From NCBI GenBank assembly GCA_002279355.1, contig NCBV01000006.1, forward strand, positions 1 through 64,000: a stretch of DNA of 64,000 nt, read 5' to 3'. The notes under the pieces were generated by a model. It had not been told where the DNA came from, made no database searches, and was given only the letters and a program-made list of their open reading frames with translations. This document shows, piece by piece, positions 16,606 through 25,799 of this stretch. Within the stretch, counting starts at the first letter, position 1. Every line of letters starts with the position of its first letter. The translations under genes were made by a program, and so were the position numbers. Source of the stretch: Acidiphilium sp. 37-60-79 (GTDB lineage: Bacteria; Pseudomonadota; Alphaproteobacteria; Acetobacterales; Acetobacteraceae).

Positions 16606-19600
16606 CAAATCCTTCGCCTCCACGGCATCGCCCGGTCGCACATGCAAGGCACCGACGGTGCCGGACATCGGCGCATTGATGCGGGTTTGCATTTTCATGG
16701 CCTCAATCGCGATTAAGGGCTCGCCGGCGGCGATGGTTTGTCCTTCGCGCACCAGCACGGCGGCGATGGTGCCGGGCATCGGCGCGCCGATTTCATGCGC
16801 GTGTTGCTCATCGGCCTTGCGGCGCGCCGGGCGGGCGGGGGTGGCTGAGCGGTTCGGCACTTTGACCACGCGGGGTTGGCCGTTAAGCTCGAAAAACGCC
16901 CGGACATTGCCCTCGTCATCGGTTTCGCCCAAAATTTGCAGACGCACATTGAGTGTTTTGCCGGGCTCCAGACTGATTGCGATTTCATCGCCGGGTTGCA
17001 TGCCGTAAAAATAAACCGGGGTGGGCAGGGCCGCGACGGGACCATAGGCTTCGCCGGTGGCGCGGAACGCAGCATAAACATCGGGATACATGGCAAAGGC
17101 GGCTAACGCATCATCATCAATCGGTCCGACGCAACGCGCCTGCGCGTCGGCGCGCAGGCTGGCGAGATTAGCAGGGGCGAGCAATGATCCGGGGCGCACC
17201 ACGTAGGGCGCTTGATCCTTGAGCACTTTACGGCTGAGGGCTTCGGGCCAACCGCCGGGCGGCTGGCCGAGATCGCCGCGCAGCATGTCCACCACCGATT
17301 GTGGAAACGCAACTTCTCTGGTGGGATCGACCAAGTCTGCGGTAGTGAGGTCTTGCGCGACCATCATCAAGGCAAGGTCGCCAACGACTTTGGAGGAGGG
17401 GGTGACCTTGACGATGTCGCCCAGCACCATATTGGCGTCGCGATAGGCCCGGGCGATTTCGTGCCAGCGTGTTTCCAGGCCTAACGACCGGGCCTGCTCG
17501 CGCAGATTGGTGAATTGGCCGCCGGGCATTTCGTGCAAATAGACTTCGGAAGCCCCCGCCTGCAAATCGCTCTCGAAGGCGGCGTATTGGTTGCGCACGG
17601 CTTCCCAATAAAAGCTCATTTGCCGGATCGATTCCGGATCGATCCCGCTATCGGCGTCGCTGTGACGCCACGCTTCGACCAGCGAGCCAAGGCAGGGCTG
17701 GGATGTTAGTCCTGAGAGCGCATCCATCGCCGCATCGATTGCATCGGCCCCGGCGGCGACCGCTGCTAACACCGTGGCGCCGCCAATGCCGGAGGTGTCA
17801 TGAGTGTGCAAATGGATCGGCAGGCCGATTTCGCCTTTGAGCGCGGTGACCAGCACCCGTGCGGCGTTGGGTTTGAGCACGCCCGCCATGTCTTTGATCG
17901 CCAGGATATGGCAGCCTGCGGCCTCGAGCTGTTTGGCGAGATCGATGTAATAACGCAGCGCGTATTTGGCGCGATCCGGATCGAGAATATCGCCGGTATA
18001 ACAAATGGCGCCTTCAGCGAGTTTGCCTTCGGCGCACACCGCATCGATGGCGACGCGCATGTTTTCGACCCAGTTCAGGCAGTCAAAAATTCGGAATAAA
18101 TCGATCCCGCCAGCGGCAGCGCGGCGGACAAAGAACTGCACGATATTGTCGGGATAGTTCGTGTAGCCAACACCATTGGCGCCGCGCAGTAACATTTGCA
18201 GCAAAATATTGGGCACGGCGGCACGGATGGCGGCGAGGCGCTCCCACGGATCTTCGGCGAGAAAGCGCATGGCAACATCGAAGGTGGCGCCACCCCAGCA
18301 TTCCAGCGAAAACAAAGCCGGCAGGCCGGTTGTGTAAGCGGGGGCGGCGGCCAGAATATCGGCGCTGCGCATGCGGGTGGCTAACAATGATTGATGCGCA
18401 TCGCGCATGGTAGTGTCGGTGATTAGCACCGATTTACAATCGTGCATCCAGGCCGCGAAGGGTGCTGGTCCTAGACGATCCAGCTTTTGGCGCGTGCCTT
18501 CGACAGGCGGGGCAGACAGGATGGGGGCGAGCGGCACACGGCTACCGGCGGCGGGCATGCGTTTGCCACGCGTTTCAGGATGCCCATTGACGCTCACATC
18601 GGCGATATAGCGGAGCAGTTTGGTGGCGCGGTCTTGCCGGCGCGGCAGGCTGAGTAATTCGGGTGTTTGGTCGATGAAGCGGGTGGTGTAATCGCCGGAT
18701 TGAAAGGCCGGGTGGGTGAGAAGGGCTTCGAGAAAGGCGAGATTGGTGGTCACGCCGCGAATCCGATATTCGCGCAAGGCGCGCACCATGCGCGCGATGG
18801 TTTCCTGCGGTGTTGGCGCCCAGGCAGTGACTTTTTCCAACAACGCGTCATAAAACCGGGTGACCACCGCGCCGGAATAGGCGGTGCCGCCATCGAGACG
18901 GATGCCAAAGCCGAAGGCGCCGCGATAGGCTGAGATGCGCCCATAATCGGGGATGAAATTATTCTCCGGGTTTTCGGTGGTGATCCGACATTGCAAGGCA
19001 TGGCCATCAAGGCGGATGGCGGCTTGCGCCGGGACGCCGGTGGCCGCGAGATCGCCGATGGCGCCACCCGCCGCGATGCGGATTTGGGCTTTGACGATAT
19101 CGATGCCGGTGACCATTTCGGTTACGGTATGTTCAACTTGAATCCGCGGATTGACCTCGATGAAATAGAAATCGCCGGTTGCCTCATCGAGCAGGAATTC
19201 GACCGTGCCCGCGTTTTGATAGGCGGTGGCGTGGCCGATGCGCAAAGCCGCCTCGCACAAGGCGGCGCGGGTTGCTGGGTTAATGAAGGGCGCTGGGGCA
19301 CGCTCAACAATTTTTTGATGGCGGCGCTGGATTGAGCAATCGCGCTCATAGAGATGCACGAGATTGCCATGGGCATCGCCGAGCAATTGCACCTCGATAT
19401 GCTGAGCGCGGCGCACCAGTTTTTCGAGATAGACCTCATCATTGCCGAAGGCCGCGAGGGCTTCACGCCGGGCGGATGCGATTTCATCGAGCAGGCTGTC
19501 GGCTTGCTCGATCGGGCGCATACCACGTCCACCGCCGCCCCAGGAGGCTTTGAGCATCACCGGGTAGCCGATTTCAGCGGCGATGCGCTGGTTTTCGGCA

Positions 19601-20061
19601 GGATCATCGCCAAGCGGCGCGCTGGCCGGCATGACCGGCACATTAACCGATACTGCTAGATTGCGGGCCGCCACCTTATTGCCGAGACGCCGCATGGTGT
19701 CGGGCTGCGGGCCAATGAAAATAATCCCGGCAGCGGCGCAGGCTTCGGCGAAGTCAGGATTCTCCGATAGGAAACCATAGCCTGGATGAATCGCGTCCGC
19801 ACCGGCTTCGCGGGCGACCCTCAGGATCTCGTTGATCGACAAATAGGCTTCGATGGGGCCGAGCGGCTTTTGGCCGGGTTGCCGACCGATCAGGTAGGCT
19901 TCATCGGATTTGAAGCGGTGCAGCGACAATTTATCTTCTTCGGCGTAGACTGCGATGGTGGCGATACCGAGTTCGGAGGCGGCGCGGAACACCCTGATGG
20001 CGATTTCAGAGCGGTTAGCGACGAGAAGCCGTTTGATCTGCTGGGTCACGCGATTATCCAT
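16585..20061 (-). CDS. pyc: pyruvate carboxylase
   Basis: A 1158-residue single-chain enzyme that carboxylates pyruvate to oxaloacetate with ATP, bicarbonate and biotin, feeding the TCA cycle. Order of domains: biotin carboxylase (KRLLVANRSEIAIRVFRA at the start, ATP-grasp SWGGGGRGM near residue 180, FIEVNPRIQVEHTVTE near 300), carboxyltransferase of the HMG-CoA-lyase type (ITDTTMRDAHQSLLATR near 550, HTHDTSGIG near 750), the PC tetramerisation region, and a biotin carrier domain with EAMKMQ, in which Lys1123 is the biotin site. Length matches the alpha-4 single-chain class. It is monocistronic with tRNA-Arg upstream on the other strand. Confidence 0.97.
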   Translation of the reverse strand: MDNRVTQQIKRLLVANRSEIAIRVFRAASELGIATIAVYAEEDKLSLHRFKSDEAYLIGRQPGQKPLGPIEAYLSINEILRVAREAGADAIHPGYGFLSENPDFAEACAAAGIIFIGPQPDTMRRLGNKVAARNLAVSVNVPVMPASAPLGDDPAENQRIAAEIGYPVMLKASWGGGGRGMRPIEQADSLLDEIASARREALAAFGNDEVYLEKLVRRAQHIEVQLLGDAHGNLVHLYERDCSIQRRHQKIVERAPAPFINPATRAALCEAALRIGHATAYQNAGTVEFLLDEATGDFYFIEVNPRIQVEHTVTEMVTGIDIVKAQIRIAAGGAIGDLAATGVPAQAAIRLDGHALQCRITTENPENNFIPDYGRISAYRGAFGFGIRLDGGTAYSGAVVTRFYDALLEKVTAWAPTPQETIARMVRALREYRIRGVTTNLAFLEALLTHPAFQSGDYTTRFIDQTPELLSLPRRQDRATKLLRYIADVSVNGHPETRGKRMPAAGSRVPLAPILSAPPVEGTRQKLDRLGPAPFAAWMHDCKSVLITDTTMRDAHQSLLATRMRSADILAAAPAYTTGLPALFSLECWGGATFDVAMRFLAEDPWERLAAIRAAVPNILLQMLLRGANGVGYTNYPDNIVQFFVRRAAAGGIDLFRIFDCLNWVENMRVAIDAVCAEGKLAEGAICYTGDILDPDRAKYALRYYIDLAKQLEAAGCHILAIKDMAGVLKPNAARVLVTALKGEIGLPIHLHTHDTSGIGGATVLAAVAAGADAIDAAMDALSGLTSQPCLGSLVEAWRHSDADSGIDPESIRQMSFYWEAVRNQYAAFESDLQAGASEVYLHEMPGGQFTNLREQARSLGLETRWHEIARAYRDANMVLGDIVKVTPSSKVVGDLALMMVAQDLTTADLVDPTREVAFPQSVVDMLRGDLGQPPGGWPEALSRKVLKDQAPYVVRPGSLLAPANLASLRADAQARCVGPIDDDALAAFAMYPDVYAAFRATGEAYGPVAALPTPVYFYGMQPGDEIAISLEPGKTLNVRLQILGETDDEGNVRAFFELNGQPRVVKVPNRSATPARPARRKADEQHAHEIGAPMPGTIAAVLVREGQTIAAGEPLIAIEAMKMQTRINAPMSGTVGALHVRPGDAVEAKDLLVELAA

Positions 20062-20171
20062 CTGAGGTGCCGATGGCAGGATGGCGGGCGGGGGGTGCGG
20101 AAGTCAAGAAAAACTGTGCGGTGCAGCATCGGTCTGGTCTGCCAGCGCGTTTTGCGGCATATTCCTCGGCG

Positions 20172-20248
20172 GGCCCCGTAGCTCAACCGGATAGAGCACC
20201 TGCCTTCTAAGCAGGTTGTTGCGTGTTCGAGTCACGCCGGGGTCGCCA
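20172..20248 (+). tRNA. tRNA-Arg (anticodon TCT)
   Basis: Cloverleaf reads cleanly: acceptor GGCCCCG with CGGGGTC (one G-T pair), D-arm GTAGCTCAACCGGATAGAGC, anticodon stem CCTGC/GCAGG around loop CTTCTAA with anticodon TCT at 20206-20208, T-arm GTTCGAGTC, and an encoded CCA end. It would decode AGA (and AGG by wobble), rare codons in a GC-rich genome. Confidence 0.95.
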
Positions 20249-20395
20249 TTTGCGTCGATTCGTGGCTTGCTTGTCACGTGCAAGCACTATTCTGCCGATG
20301 GCGATGATTTATCTCTTCACGGGGGCCACTGAATTTGCCACAGTGTTTCGGTTACTTCGCTTAAATCAAAATCGACGAAGGGGAGATCCACCAAC

Positions 20396-20926
20396 ATGAT
20401 TAAATTGACTCGCTATGGCGCTTTTGCCGGTATTCTCGCTCTGGCTGGTTGCTCAACAATGGCGCAGGCGCCTGCGACCAGCAATGTTTCACCGCAAGAT
20501 TTGGCCTTCATCACGACGGCCTATCAGCTGGTCCATTTTGACTTGGCGGCGTGCGCCTATGTGCAGAAAGGTGGTTTGACCCCCACAGTTGTGCCGGTTG
20601 CCAACAAGATTTGCGCCGATGCGGCAACCTATGCGCCCCAGATTCAGGAGCAGGCAAAGGCGAACGGTGTGACCTTGCCGAGCGCTTTGCCGCTCGAGCT
20701 GAAATCGCAACTGGTCGCGTTGTCCTATCACCCGTCGCCGAACCTGTCGGTGGCGTTCCTGCGTGACGAAATTTCGAGCCATGAAAGCGCGCTCGCGGTG
20801 TTCCAGGACGAAGCCCGCAACGGCACCGCGCCGCAGTTCAAGCAGGTCGCGATCCAGACCAAGCCGTTGGTTGAGCAGAATTTGGAGCTGCTGCGTAAGG
20901 CGATGCCCGAAGGCATGGGCGAGTAA
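20396..20926 (+). CDS. small lipoprotein of unknown function
   Basis: A 176-residue protein with a lipoprotein signal peptide; the lipobox LAGC places the lipidated cysteine at about residue 19. The mature part is alpha-helical and soluble, with no recognised domain. A GGGGAG ribosome site precedes the ATG, and two hairpins follow the stop, so the gene is probably monocistronic. I do not recognise the family; the acylated N-terminus suggests membrane anchoring facing the periplasm. Confidence 0.75.
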   Translation: MIKLTRYGAFAGILALAGCSTMAQAPATSNVSPQDLAFITTAYQLVHFDLAACAYVQKGGLTPTVVPVANKICADAATYAPQIQEQAKANGVTLPSALPLELKSQLVALSYHPSPNLSVAFLRDEISSHESALAVFQDEARNGTAPQFKQVAIQTKPLVEQNLELLRKAMPEGMGE

Positions 20927-20942
20927 TTTTGCAGATTAAAAA

Positions 20943-20974
20943 GCCGCCGGGCGGTCAAACCCGGCGGCGTTCTT
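20943..20974 (+). terminator. rho-independent terminator after lipoprotein gene
   Basis: A 9-bp stem GCCGCCGGG/CCCGGCGGC with an eight-base loop, followed by GTTCTTTT, 17 bp past the stop. Confidence 0.8.
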
Positions 20975-21003
20975 TTGGGTGAACGCGGTTGTGAAAACCG
21001 GCG

Positions 21004-21047
21004 TTAGAGCGCGATCGTTTTACAACGACGCGCTCTAAGTTTTTTTT
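21004..21047 (+). terminator. second strong hairpin with T-tract (REP-like)
   Basis: TTAGAGCGCG pairs with CGCGCTCTAA, continued inward by TCGTT/AACGA across one bulged A, giving about 15 bp; a G and eight T follow. It looks like a terminator on the plus strand. The AGAGCGCG...CGCGCTCT core resembles dispersed palindromes seen in other alphaproteobacteria, so it may be a REP-type unit used as a terminator. Confidence 0.75.
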
Positions 21048-21062
21048 CGATAAATTTCATAA

Positions 21063-21094
21063 CTTTAGGTCGGGCCGGGTGACCCAACCTAAAG
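21063..21094. repeat. inverted repeat at the 3' end of the MaoC gene
   Basis: CTTTAGGT (21063-21070) pairs with ACCTAAAG (21087-21094), with an inner GGG/CCC. It is the third hairpin in 150 bp between convergent genes. No T-tract follows on the minus strand, so termination for the MaoC gene is uncertain. Confidence 0.6.
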
Positions 21095-21104
21095 CTATAT
21101 TGAA

Positions 21105-21587
21105 CTACAGCGTGCCCGGCCCTGGCACCAGCAATGAAAGCCAAGTAGCGCTGATGGCAGGTTTGGTTTCACCGTCAATTTCTACCGTGACATCCTGGCG
21201 CATTTGCAACCGGCCTGAGGCTTGAACCTCCAGCTGTTCCAGCTTGAATACGCCGCGAATACGAGCCCCTGAGCGCACCGGTGCCACGAAACGCACGCGA
21301 TCAAACCCGTAATTGATGCTCATGACGAGGCCTTCCAAGCGAGGCAAAACCTGCTGGGCGAAATGGCTGAGCAGTGAGAGGGTTAAGAATCCGTGGGCGA
21401 TCGTGCCGCCAAACGGCGTTGCGGCAGCACGCGCCGGATCGATATGAATGAATTGCCGATCCTGGGTGACGCCAGCGAACCGGTCGATCATTGATTGATC
21501 GACCGTCAGCCATGAAGAGGCGCCGAGTTCTTGCCCAACCTTCGCGCGCAAATCGGCGAGGGTGATCGTGTTTACTGGCTGATCCAT
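21105..21587 (-). CDS. MaoC-family (hot-dog) enoyl-CoA hydratase
   Basis: A 160-residue single hot-dog domain of the NodN/MaoC group. The catalytic Asp/His stretch is DRQFIHIDPARAAATPFGGTIAHGFLTLSL, residues about 46-75, matching R-specific hydratases. INYGFDRVRFVAPVRSGARI completes the fold. It would add water to a trans-2-enoyl-CoA or similar thioester. Three bases separate it from the MFS gene upstream, so they form an operon, which suggests the transported acid is handled as a CoA ester. Confidence 0.9.
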   Translation of the reverse strand: MDQPVNTITLADLRAKVGQELGASSWLTVDQSMIDRFAGVTQDRQFIHIDPARAAATPFGGTIAHGFLTLSLLSHFAQQVLPRLEGLVMSINYGFDRVRFVAPVRSGARIRGVFKLEQLEVQASGRLQMRQDVTVEIDGETKPAISATWLSLLVPGPGTL

Positions 21588-21590
21588 CAG

Positions 21591-23096
21591 TTATTCTGCG
21601 GCCTGACCCGCTTGCAGCTGGGCGAGCTCCTGACGCACCATGGCGTCATGCGCCTGCTCGTCCGCCAAGGCTGCCGCCGGACTCCACCGTCCGCGCATCA
21701 GGAAGACGGTGAGCAAAAACACCACGATGCCGCCTTCGCAGATCAAATACCAGTGCTTCCACTGGATCGGCGCGGCGGCGGCGGCGGCCTTGATGGCGCC
21801 GAGGGCTGCGAGCAATTGCGGCGGCGGTGCCACATGGGCGGACAGCGCATGCTTATAGGCGGCAATGACATAAGGTGCCGCAAGCAAGGTGTTGACCGAG
21901 CGGACCACCAGCGGGAAGCCGAGGAAACACACAGTGACGACCACGCGCAACATCCAGCCCCAGATAGCCAGACCGGTGGCGGTTAGGGCGGGATTGCGCG
22001 CTTCGACCGTTTCGGTGAAGCTCGCCATCCAGGTGACGTAGGCGAAGCCGATGAAGAAGGATTGGGCAGCGACCAGCATTGTTAGCACGGAGAATGGCGC
22101 GTGGGTGCCCGCAAGGCGGAGGAAAAAGAAGTTTAACACGAGGCCACCGATGCCGCCGAAAATCATGAACGGTTTGCGCACGCGCAATTTATCCGACAGG
22201 ATGCCAGCGATGATGAGGGCTACGGCATTGGTGCCCCAGTTCCAATTCGCGAGGATATTGGCTTGCTGGACTGAATAGCCGAACACGGTGACGAAATAAA
22301 TCAACCCGAACGCGACGGCTGTATAGTAAAATAGCAGCATCACCGACACGCCGAAAGCGGAGGCCAGAATATCGACATGGAGCATTTGGCTCCAGGGATT
22401 GCGCAAGCTCGCTTCGATATCGAGCCCTTTGGCTTTAAGTTCGATCAAGGTTCGATCACGCATATTAACCATCATCTGATCGCGCAGCGATGGGGCGAGC
22501 TCCTTGAGGAACAGAAAGGCGAGCACGAACACGGCGAGGACCGCATAGCCGCAAATCTCATAGGCGCTCTGCCAGATTTTGAAAATGGGCAAGGTCAGGG
22601 TGGTGACGACGCTCACTGTGAGGCTGCCGAGCACGGGGCCGATGGTCCAGAATCCCATGGCGGTAGCGCGACCGACTTGCGGCGAAAAATCACGAATTAA
22701 GGCCGGGGTGGCGACCAGAATGATGCCCTCGACAAAGGACACTACGAAGAAGGTGATCCCCCATTCGCGGGCCGTCGTGACGTTGGGCATAACGAAGGCG
22801 ATCAGCAGACCGACGACCAAGAGGCCATAGACGACGAGGTTGGCGCGCCCGAACCGATCAGCCAGCCCCGCGAGCAACGAGGCGAAGGCACCGATTAGAT
22901 TGCCGAACGCCAGAATATAGACGAAATCACTAAAGGGGAGTTTTAGCCCTGCCAGCAGCAACGGCGCGACACCACCACCCGCATAGAGCGCGTAATAAAG
23001 CGCAATGGTGATGAGAACGACCAAAAGCAGATAAAGTTTACGCGGTCCCTGATCGGGATAATGCACGAGACTGCGTTGCATGGGTGAAAACGCCAT
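21591..23096 (-). CDS. MFS transporter
   Basis: A 501-residue major facilitator with about twelve transmembrane helices and a long central cytoplasmic loop (near residues 200-260). A loop 2-3 motif reads AGLADRFGRANLVVYG, a good match to the MFS G-x-x-x-D-R-x-G-R pattern. It is co-transcribed with the MaoC hydratase. The substrate is unknown; given the hydratase and the SphA-type outer-membrane protein next door, an aromatic or aliphatic carboxylate is plausible. Confidence 0.9.
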   Translation of the reverse strand: MAFSPMQRSLVHYPDQGPRKLYLLLVVLITIALYYALYAGGGVAPLLLAGLKLPFSDFVYILAFGNLIGAFASLLAGLADRFGRANLVVYGLLVVGLLIAFVMPNVTTAREWGITFFVVSFVEGIILVATPALIRDFSPQVGRATAMGFWTIGPVLGSLTVSVVTTLTLPIFKIWQSAYEICGYAVLAVFVLAFLFLKELAPSLRDQMMVNMRDRTLIELKAKGLDIEASLRNPWSQMLHVDILASAFGVSVMLLFYYTAVAFGLIYFVTVFGYSVQQANILANWNWGTNAVALIIAGILSDKLRVRKPFMIFGGIGGLVLNFFFLRLAGTHAPFSVLTMLVAAQSFFIGFAYVTWMASFTETVEARNPALTATGLAIWGWMLRVVVTVCFLGFPLVVRSVNTLLAAPYVIAAYKHALSAHVAPPPQLLAALGAIKAAAAAAPIQWKHWYLICEGGIVVFLLTVFLMRGRWSPAAALADEQAHDAMVRQELAQLQAGQAAE

Positions 23097-23149
23097 GGAC
23101 GAACCCCTTGATGTGATTGTTATGCGATTTTTTATTCACTCGCTTGCAG

Positions 23150-23184
23150 AAGAAAAGTCCGGCGGCCCTGGCTGGGGCCGCCGG
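23150..23184 (-). terminator. rho-independent terminator of the SphA-type gene
   Basis: CCGGCGGCCC (23159-23168) pairs with GGGCCGCCGG (23175-23184); on the minus strand the hairpin is followed by ACTTTTCTTCT. It lies 17 bp after the stop of the gene at 23202. Confidence 0.75.
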
Positions 23185-23201
23185 CTGATCGGCGCGAAAA
23201 A

Positions 23202-24185
23202 TTAGAAAACCTTGGCGACTTGCACGAGGAAGAACACATCGTTCTTCACGCCACCGCGTGTGCGAACGTCAGTGGCCAATTCGGTTTGTAGCGCGACGGT
23301 GGGTGATACGAAGGAGCCCGCGACGATGCCGACTTGGGTGAGATTGTTGCGGTTACCGGTGTCGATTTTATCGGGGAAGCTGAACCCGCTTGGTAGTGTG
23401 ACATTGCCGGTTAGATATTGCTTGCCACCGAAGGTCTGCTCAAACGACAGACCGACATAAGCACCGGTTTGCGGATGGAAGTAGTAAGGCAGATAAGCCA
23501 GGATCTGCTCAGCCGGTTGGGTATGTTCGGCGCCGTGGAAGACACCCGAGGTGAAGTTATTATTGTTGCTGTAGATGTAGGAATCCAGCGCAATATCAAA
23601 ATCCAAGTGCGGCGTTTTCGGCGTGCCGGTGATGATATGGCTATACAGGACTTCGAAGTTGTTCACGTAGTTATTGGTGCCTGCATTCAGCGTGTAGTTC
23701 GGATTATACGCGCCTGTCGGCGGACTGAAGAAGTAAGCGAGCGTAACAACTTGGTCATCAGCCGGATCGTTATAGACTTTTAAGAAACCGGAGAGCAACG
23801 GCTCGGCAAAGCCGCTATTGCGGGTGAGTGAATTGCCACCAACCTCGGTATTGCCCAGAAACGCCACGTAGGGCGCGATCACCTGCACGCCGGGAATCAT
23901 CCCATCAATGGGCGAGAACGTGTGGACCAAGCGAATGATCGGCACGTCGGTCGCGACATGGGTATTGCCGACTTCCGTGCCATTCGCCGTGTAGAGACTG
24001 CTACCACTTGAGAATTGATTGTAGAACTGCGCCACGGTGATGTTGGGCGGCGGCGTCGGGAAGTCGAACGGCAGCGGTGCACCGGCTTGAGCGACGCCCG
24101 CAAGGCCGAAACAGGCGAGACCGGCACCAACGGCAAGGGCGAGACGGGCGACAAAAGAACGTTTGGACTTGGTATTTTTCGACAT
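23202..24185 (-). CDS. SphA/MetA-type outer-membrane protein
   Basis: A 327-residue beta-barrel candidate with a signal peptide (VARLALAVGAGLACFGLAGVAQA). The mature sequence alternates polar and aromatic residues and ends in VAKVF, a C-terminal aromatic typical of outer-membrane barrels. The pattern matches the Phenol_MetA_deg family (SphA/MetA), whose members are found in phenol and other aromatic degradation clusters and are thought to help substrate entry. ATG at 24185 follows a GGGGAG site; a TTG one codon upstream is not needed. Flanked by MFS and a Liv importer on the same strand. Confidence 0.8.
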   Translation of the reverse strand: MSKNTKSKRSFVARLALAVGAGLACFGLAGVAQAGAPLPFDFPTPPPNITVAQFYNQFSSGSSLYTANGTEVGNTHVATDVPIIRLVHTFSPIDGMIPGVQVIAPYVAFLGNTEVGGNSLTRNSGFAEPLLSGFLKVYNDPADDQVVTLAYFFSPPTGAYNPNYTLNAGTNNYVNNFEVLYSHIITGTPKTPHLDFDIALDSYIYSNNNNFTSGVFHGAEHTQPAEQILAYLPYYFHPQTGAYVGLSFEQTFGGKQYLTGNVTLPSGFSFPDKIDTGNRNNLTQVGIVAGSFVSPTVALQTELATDVRTRGGVKNDVFFLVQVAKVF

Positions 24186-24326
24186 CAATCAATCTCCCCT
24201 GGGATTTTATTTATGAACCAACGATTACACGAGTTATCATAACGTTCAAGCATGAACGTGCAGTATCTCGCACCGAGACGCAAAATTCAGACATTGGCGT
24301 TGCTTCAACGACACAGACCAACCTGA

Positions 24327-25799
24327 TCATAGGTAGTTTTTTCCTGCTTCATCGGCGAATCGGGCCGGTGTGCCTTGCCAAACCAATCGTCCGTGCTCGA
24401 TCAAATAAACGCGATCGGCGTGGGGCAGTGCAAAGGTTATATTCTGCTCACCCAAGAGCAGCGTGATATCGGTTGTTTCGCGCAGCACCCGCAACGCATC
24501 GGACAATTGAGCCAAAATCACTGGCGCCAAGCCCAATGTTGGCTCATCGAGGATGAGCAAGCGCGGCTTCATCATCAGCGCCCGGGCGATGGCCAGCATT
24601 TGCTGCTCGCCGCCCGAGAGGGTGCGTGCCTGTTGCTCGCGCCGCGATTGGAGAATCGGGAATAACCCAAACAGCCAATCTTGCCGCGATTTTTGCTCGG
24701 CCGGAGCGAGGCGTTGTGCCGCCAGATCGAGATTATCTGCAACACTCATGGTGCCAAGCAATTCGCGCGTTTCGGCGCATTGCACCAGCCCGGCGCGGGC
24801 GATGGCGGCGGGGTCGTGTTTACGGCGCATTTCACCGTCCCAGCTGATGGTGCCTTGGTACGGGATTAGGCCGGACATGGCGTTGAACAGGGACGTTTTG
24901 CCGGCGCCGTTGAGGCCGACGACCGAGACGAATTCGCCTTGATGCACCCGGATCGACACGTCATCGAGCGCTTGCGCTTTGCCGTAGAACACGCTCAACC
25001 CGGCGACATCGAGCAGGATTTGATGGGCGTTGATCTCGGCTTCCGGGCGTTCATGGGTTTCGATGGTGCCGCCGATATAGACGCGGCGGACGGTTTCATC
25101 GCGCATGACGTGGTCCGGCGTGCCTTCCGCAATTTTTTCACCGAGATAGAGGGCCGACACGCGGTCCGCGAGGGCTGCAATGCTTTTCACATTGTGGTCC
25201 ACCAGCATCACGGCTCGACCTTGATCGCGAAACGCCTTGATCAGATTGGCGAAATCTTCAACCTCATCGCGCGCGAGGCCAGCGAAGGGTTCATCGACCA
25301 GGACCACGCGCGGATCACGCGCCATCACCTTGGCCATTTCCATGCGGCGCAAATCCGCAAACGGCAGGCTCGCGGGCGTGCGGTCTAACACTTTGTCGAG
25401 GCCGCACAAGGCTGCGATTTCGCGCGCCCGATCTAGCGCACCGGGAGGCGGGCGCAGATGGGTGAGACTATCGGGCAAAAGACCGAGCAGAATATTTTGG
25501 AGGACGGTTTGCAGGCGGAGCGGCCGTGCATGTTGGAACACCAGGCCGATTCCGGCGCGGGCGATCCGGTGCGTGGGTCGTCCGGCCAAATCAACCCCAT
25601 CGAGCAGAATGCGTCCGGCGGTGGGTTTGACCACGCCCATGACCATTTGCATGGCGGTGGATTTGCCCGAGCCGTTAGGCCCGATTAGCCCGAGAATTTC
25701 GCCGCCATAGAGTGAAAAATCGAGCGATTTGACCGCCACGAGCCCGCCAAACCGCTTGGACAGCCCTTCGACCACCAACCGTGGTGTGGCTTCCCTCAT
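24327..25799 (-). CDS. fused LivG-LivF ABC ATPase
   Basis: A 490-residue protein that joins two complete nucleotide-binding domains. The first (residues about 7-245) is LivG-type: Walker A GPNGSGKST, IGLVFQHARPL, Walker B VVLVDEPFAGLA, YLGEKIAEGTPD. The second (about 260-490) is LivF-type: GLNGAGKTS, LVQCAETRELLGTMSVADNL, signature LSGGEQQMLAIARA, LLILDEPTLGLAP. The first domain's signature is degraded (SLPFADLRRMEMAKV), like the LivG of the other operon. The start overlaps the end of livM by four bases. The fusion enforces one-to-one pairing of the two ATPases. Confidence 0.92.
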   Translation of the reverse strand: MREATPRLVVEGLSKRFGGLVAVKSLDFSLYGGEILGLIGPNGSGKSTAMQMVMGVVKPTAGRILLDGVDLAGRPTHRIARAGIGLVFQHARPLRLQTVLQNILLGLLPDSLTHLRPPPGALDRAREIAALCGLDKVLDRTPASLPFADLRRMEMAKVMARDPRVVLVDEPFAGLARDEVEDFANLIKAFRDQGRAVMLVDHNVKSIAALADRVSALYLGEKIAEGTPDHVMRDETVRRVYIGGTIETHERPEAEINAHQILLDVAGLSVFYGKAQALDDVSIRVHQGEFVSVVGLNGAGKTSLFNAMSGLIPYQGTISWDGEMRRKHDPAAIARAGLVQCAETRELLGTMSVADNLDLAAQRLAPAEQKSRQDWLFGLFPILQSRREQQARTLSGGEQQMLAIARALMMKPRLLILDEPTLGLAPVILAQLSDALRVLRETTDITLLLGEQNITFALPHADRVYLIEHGRLVWQGTPARFADEAGKNYL

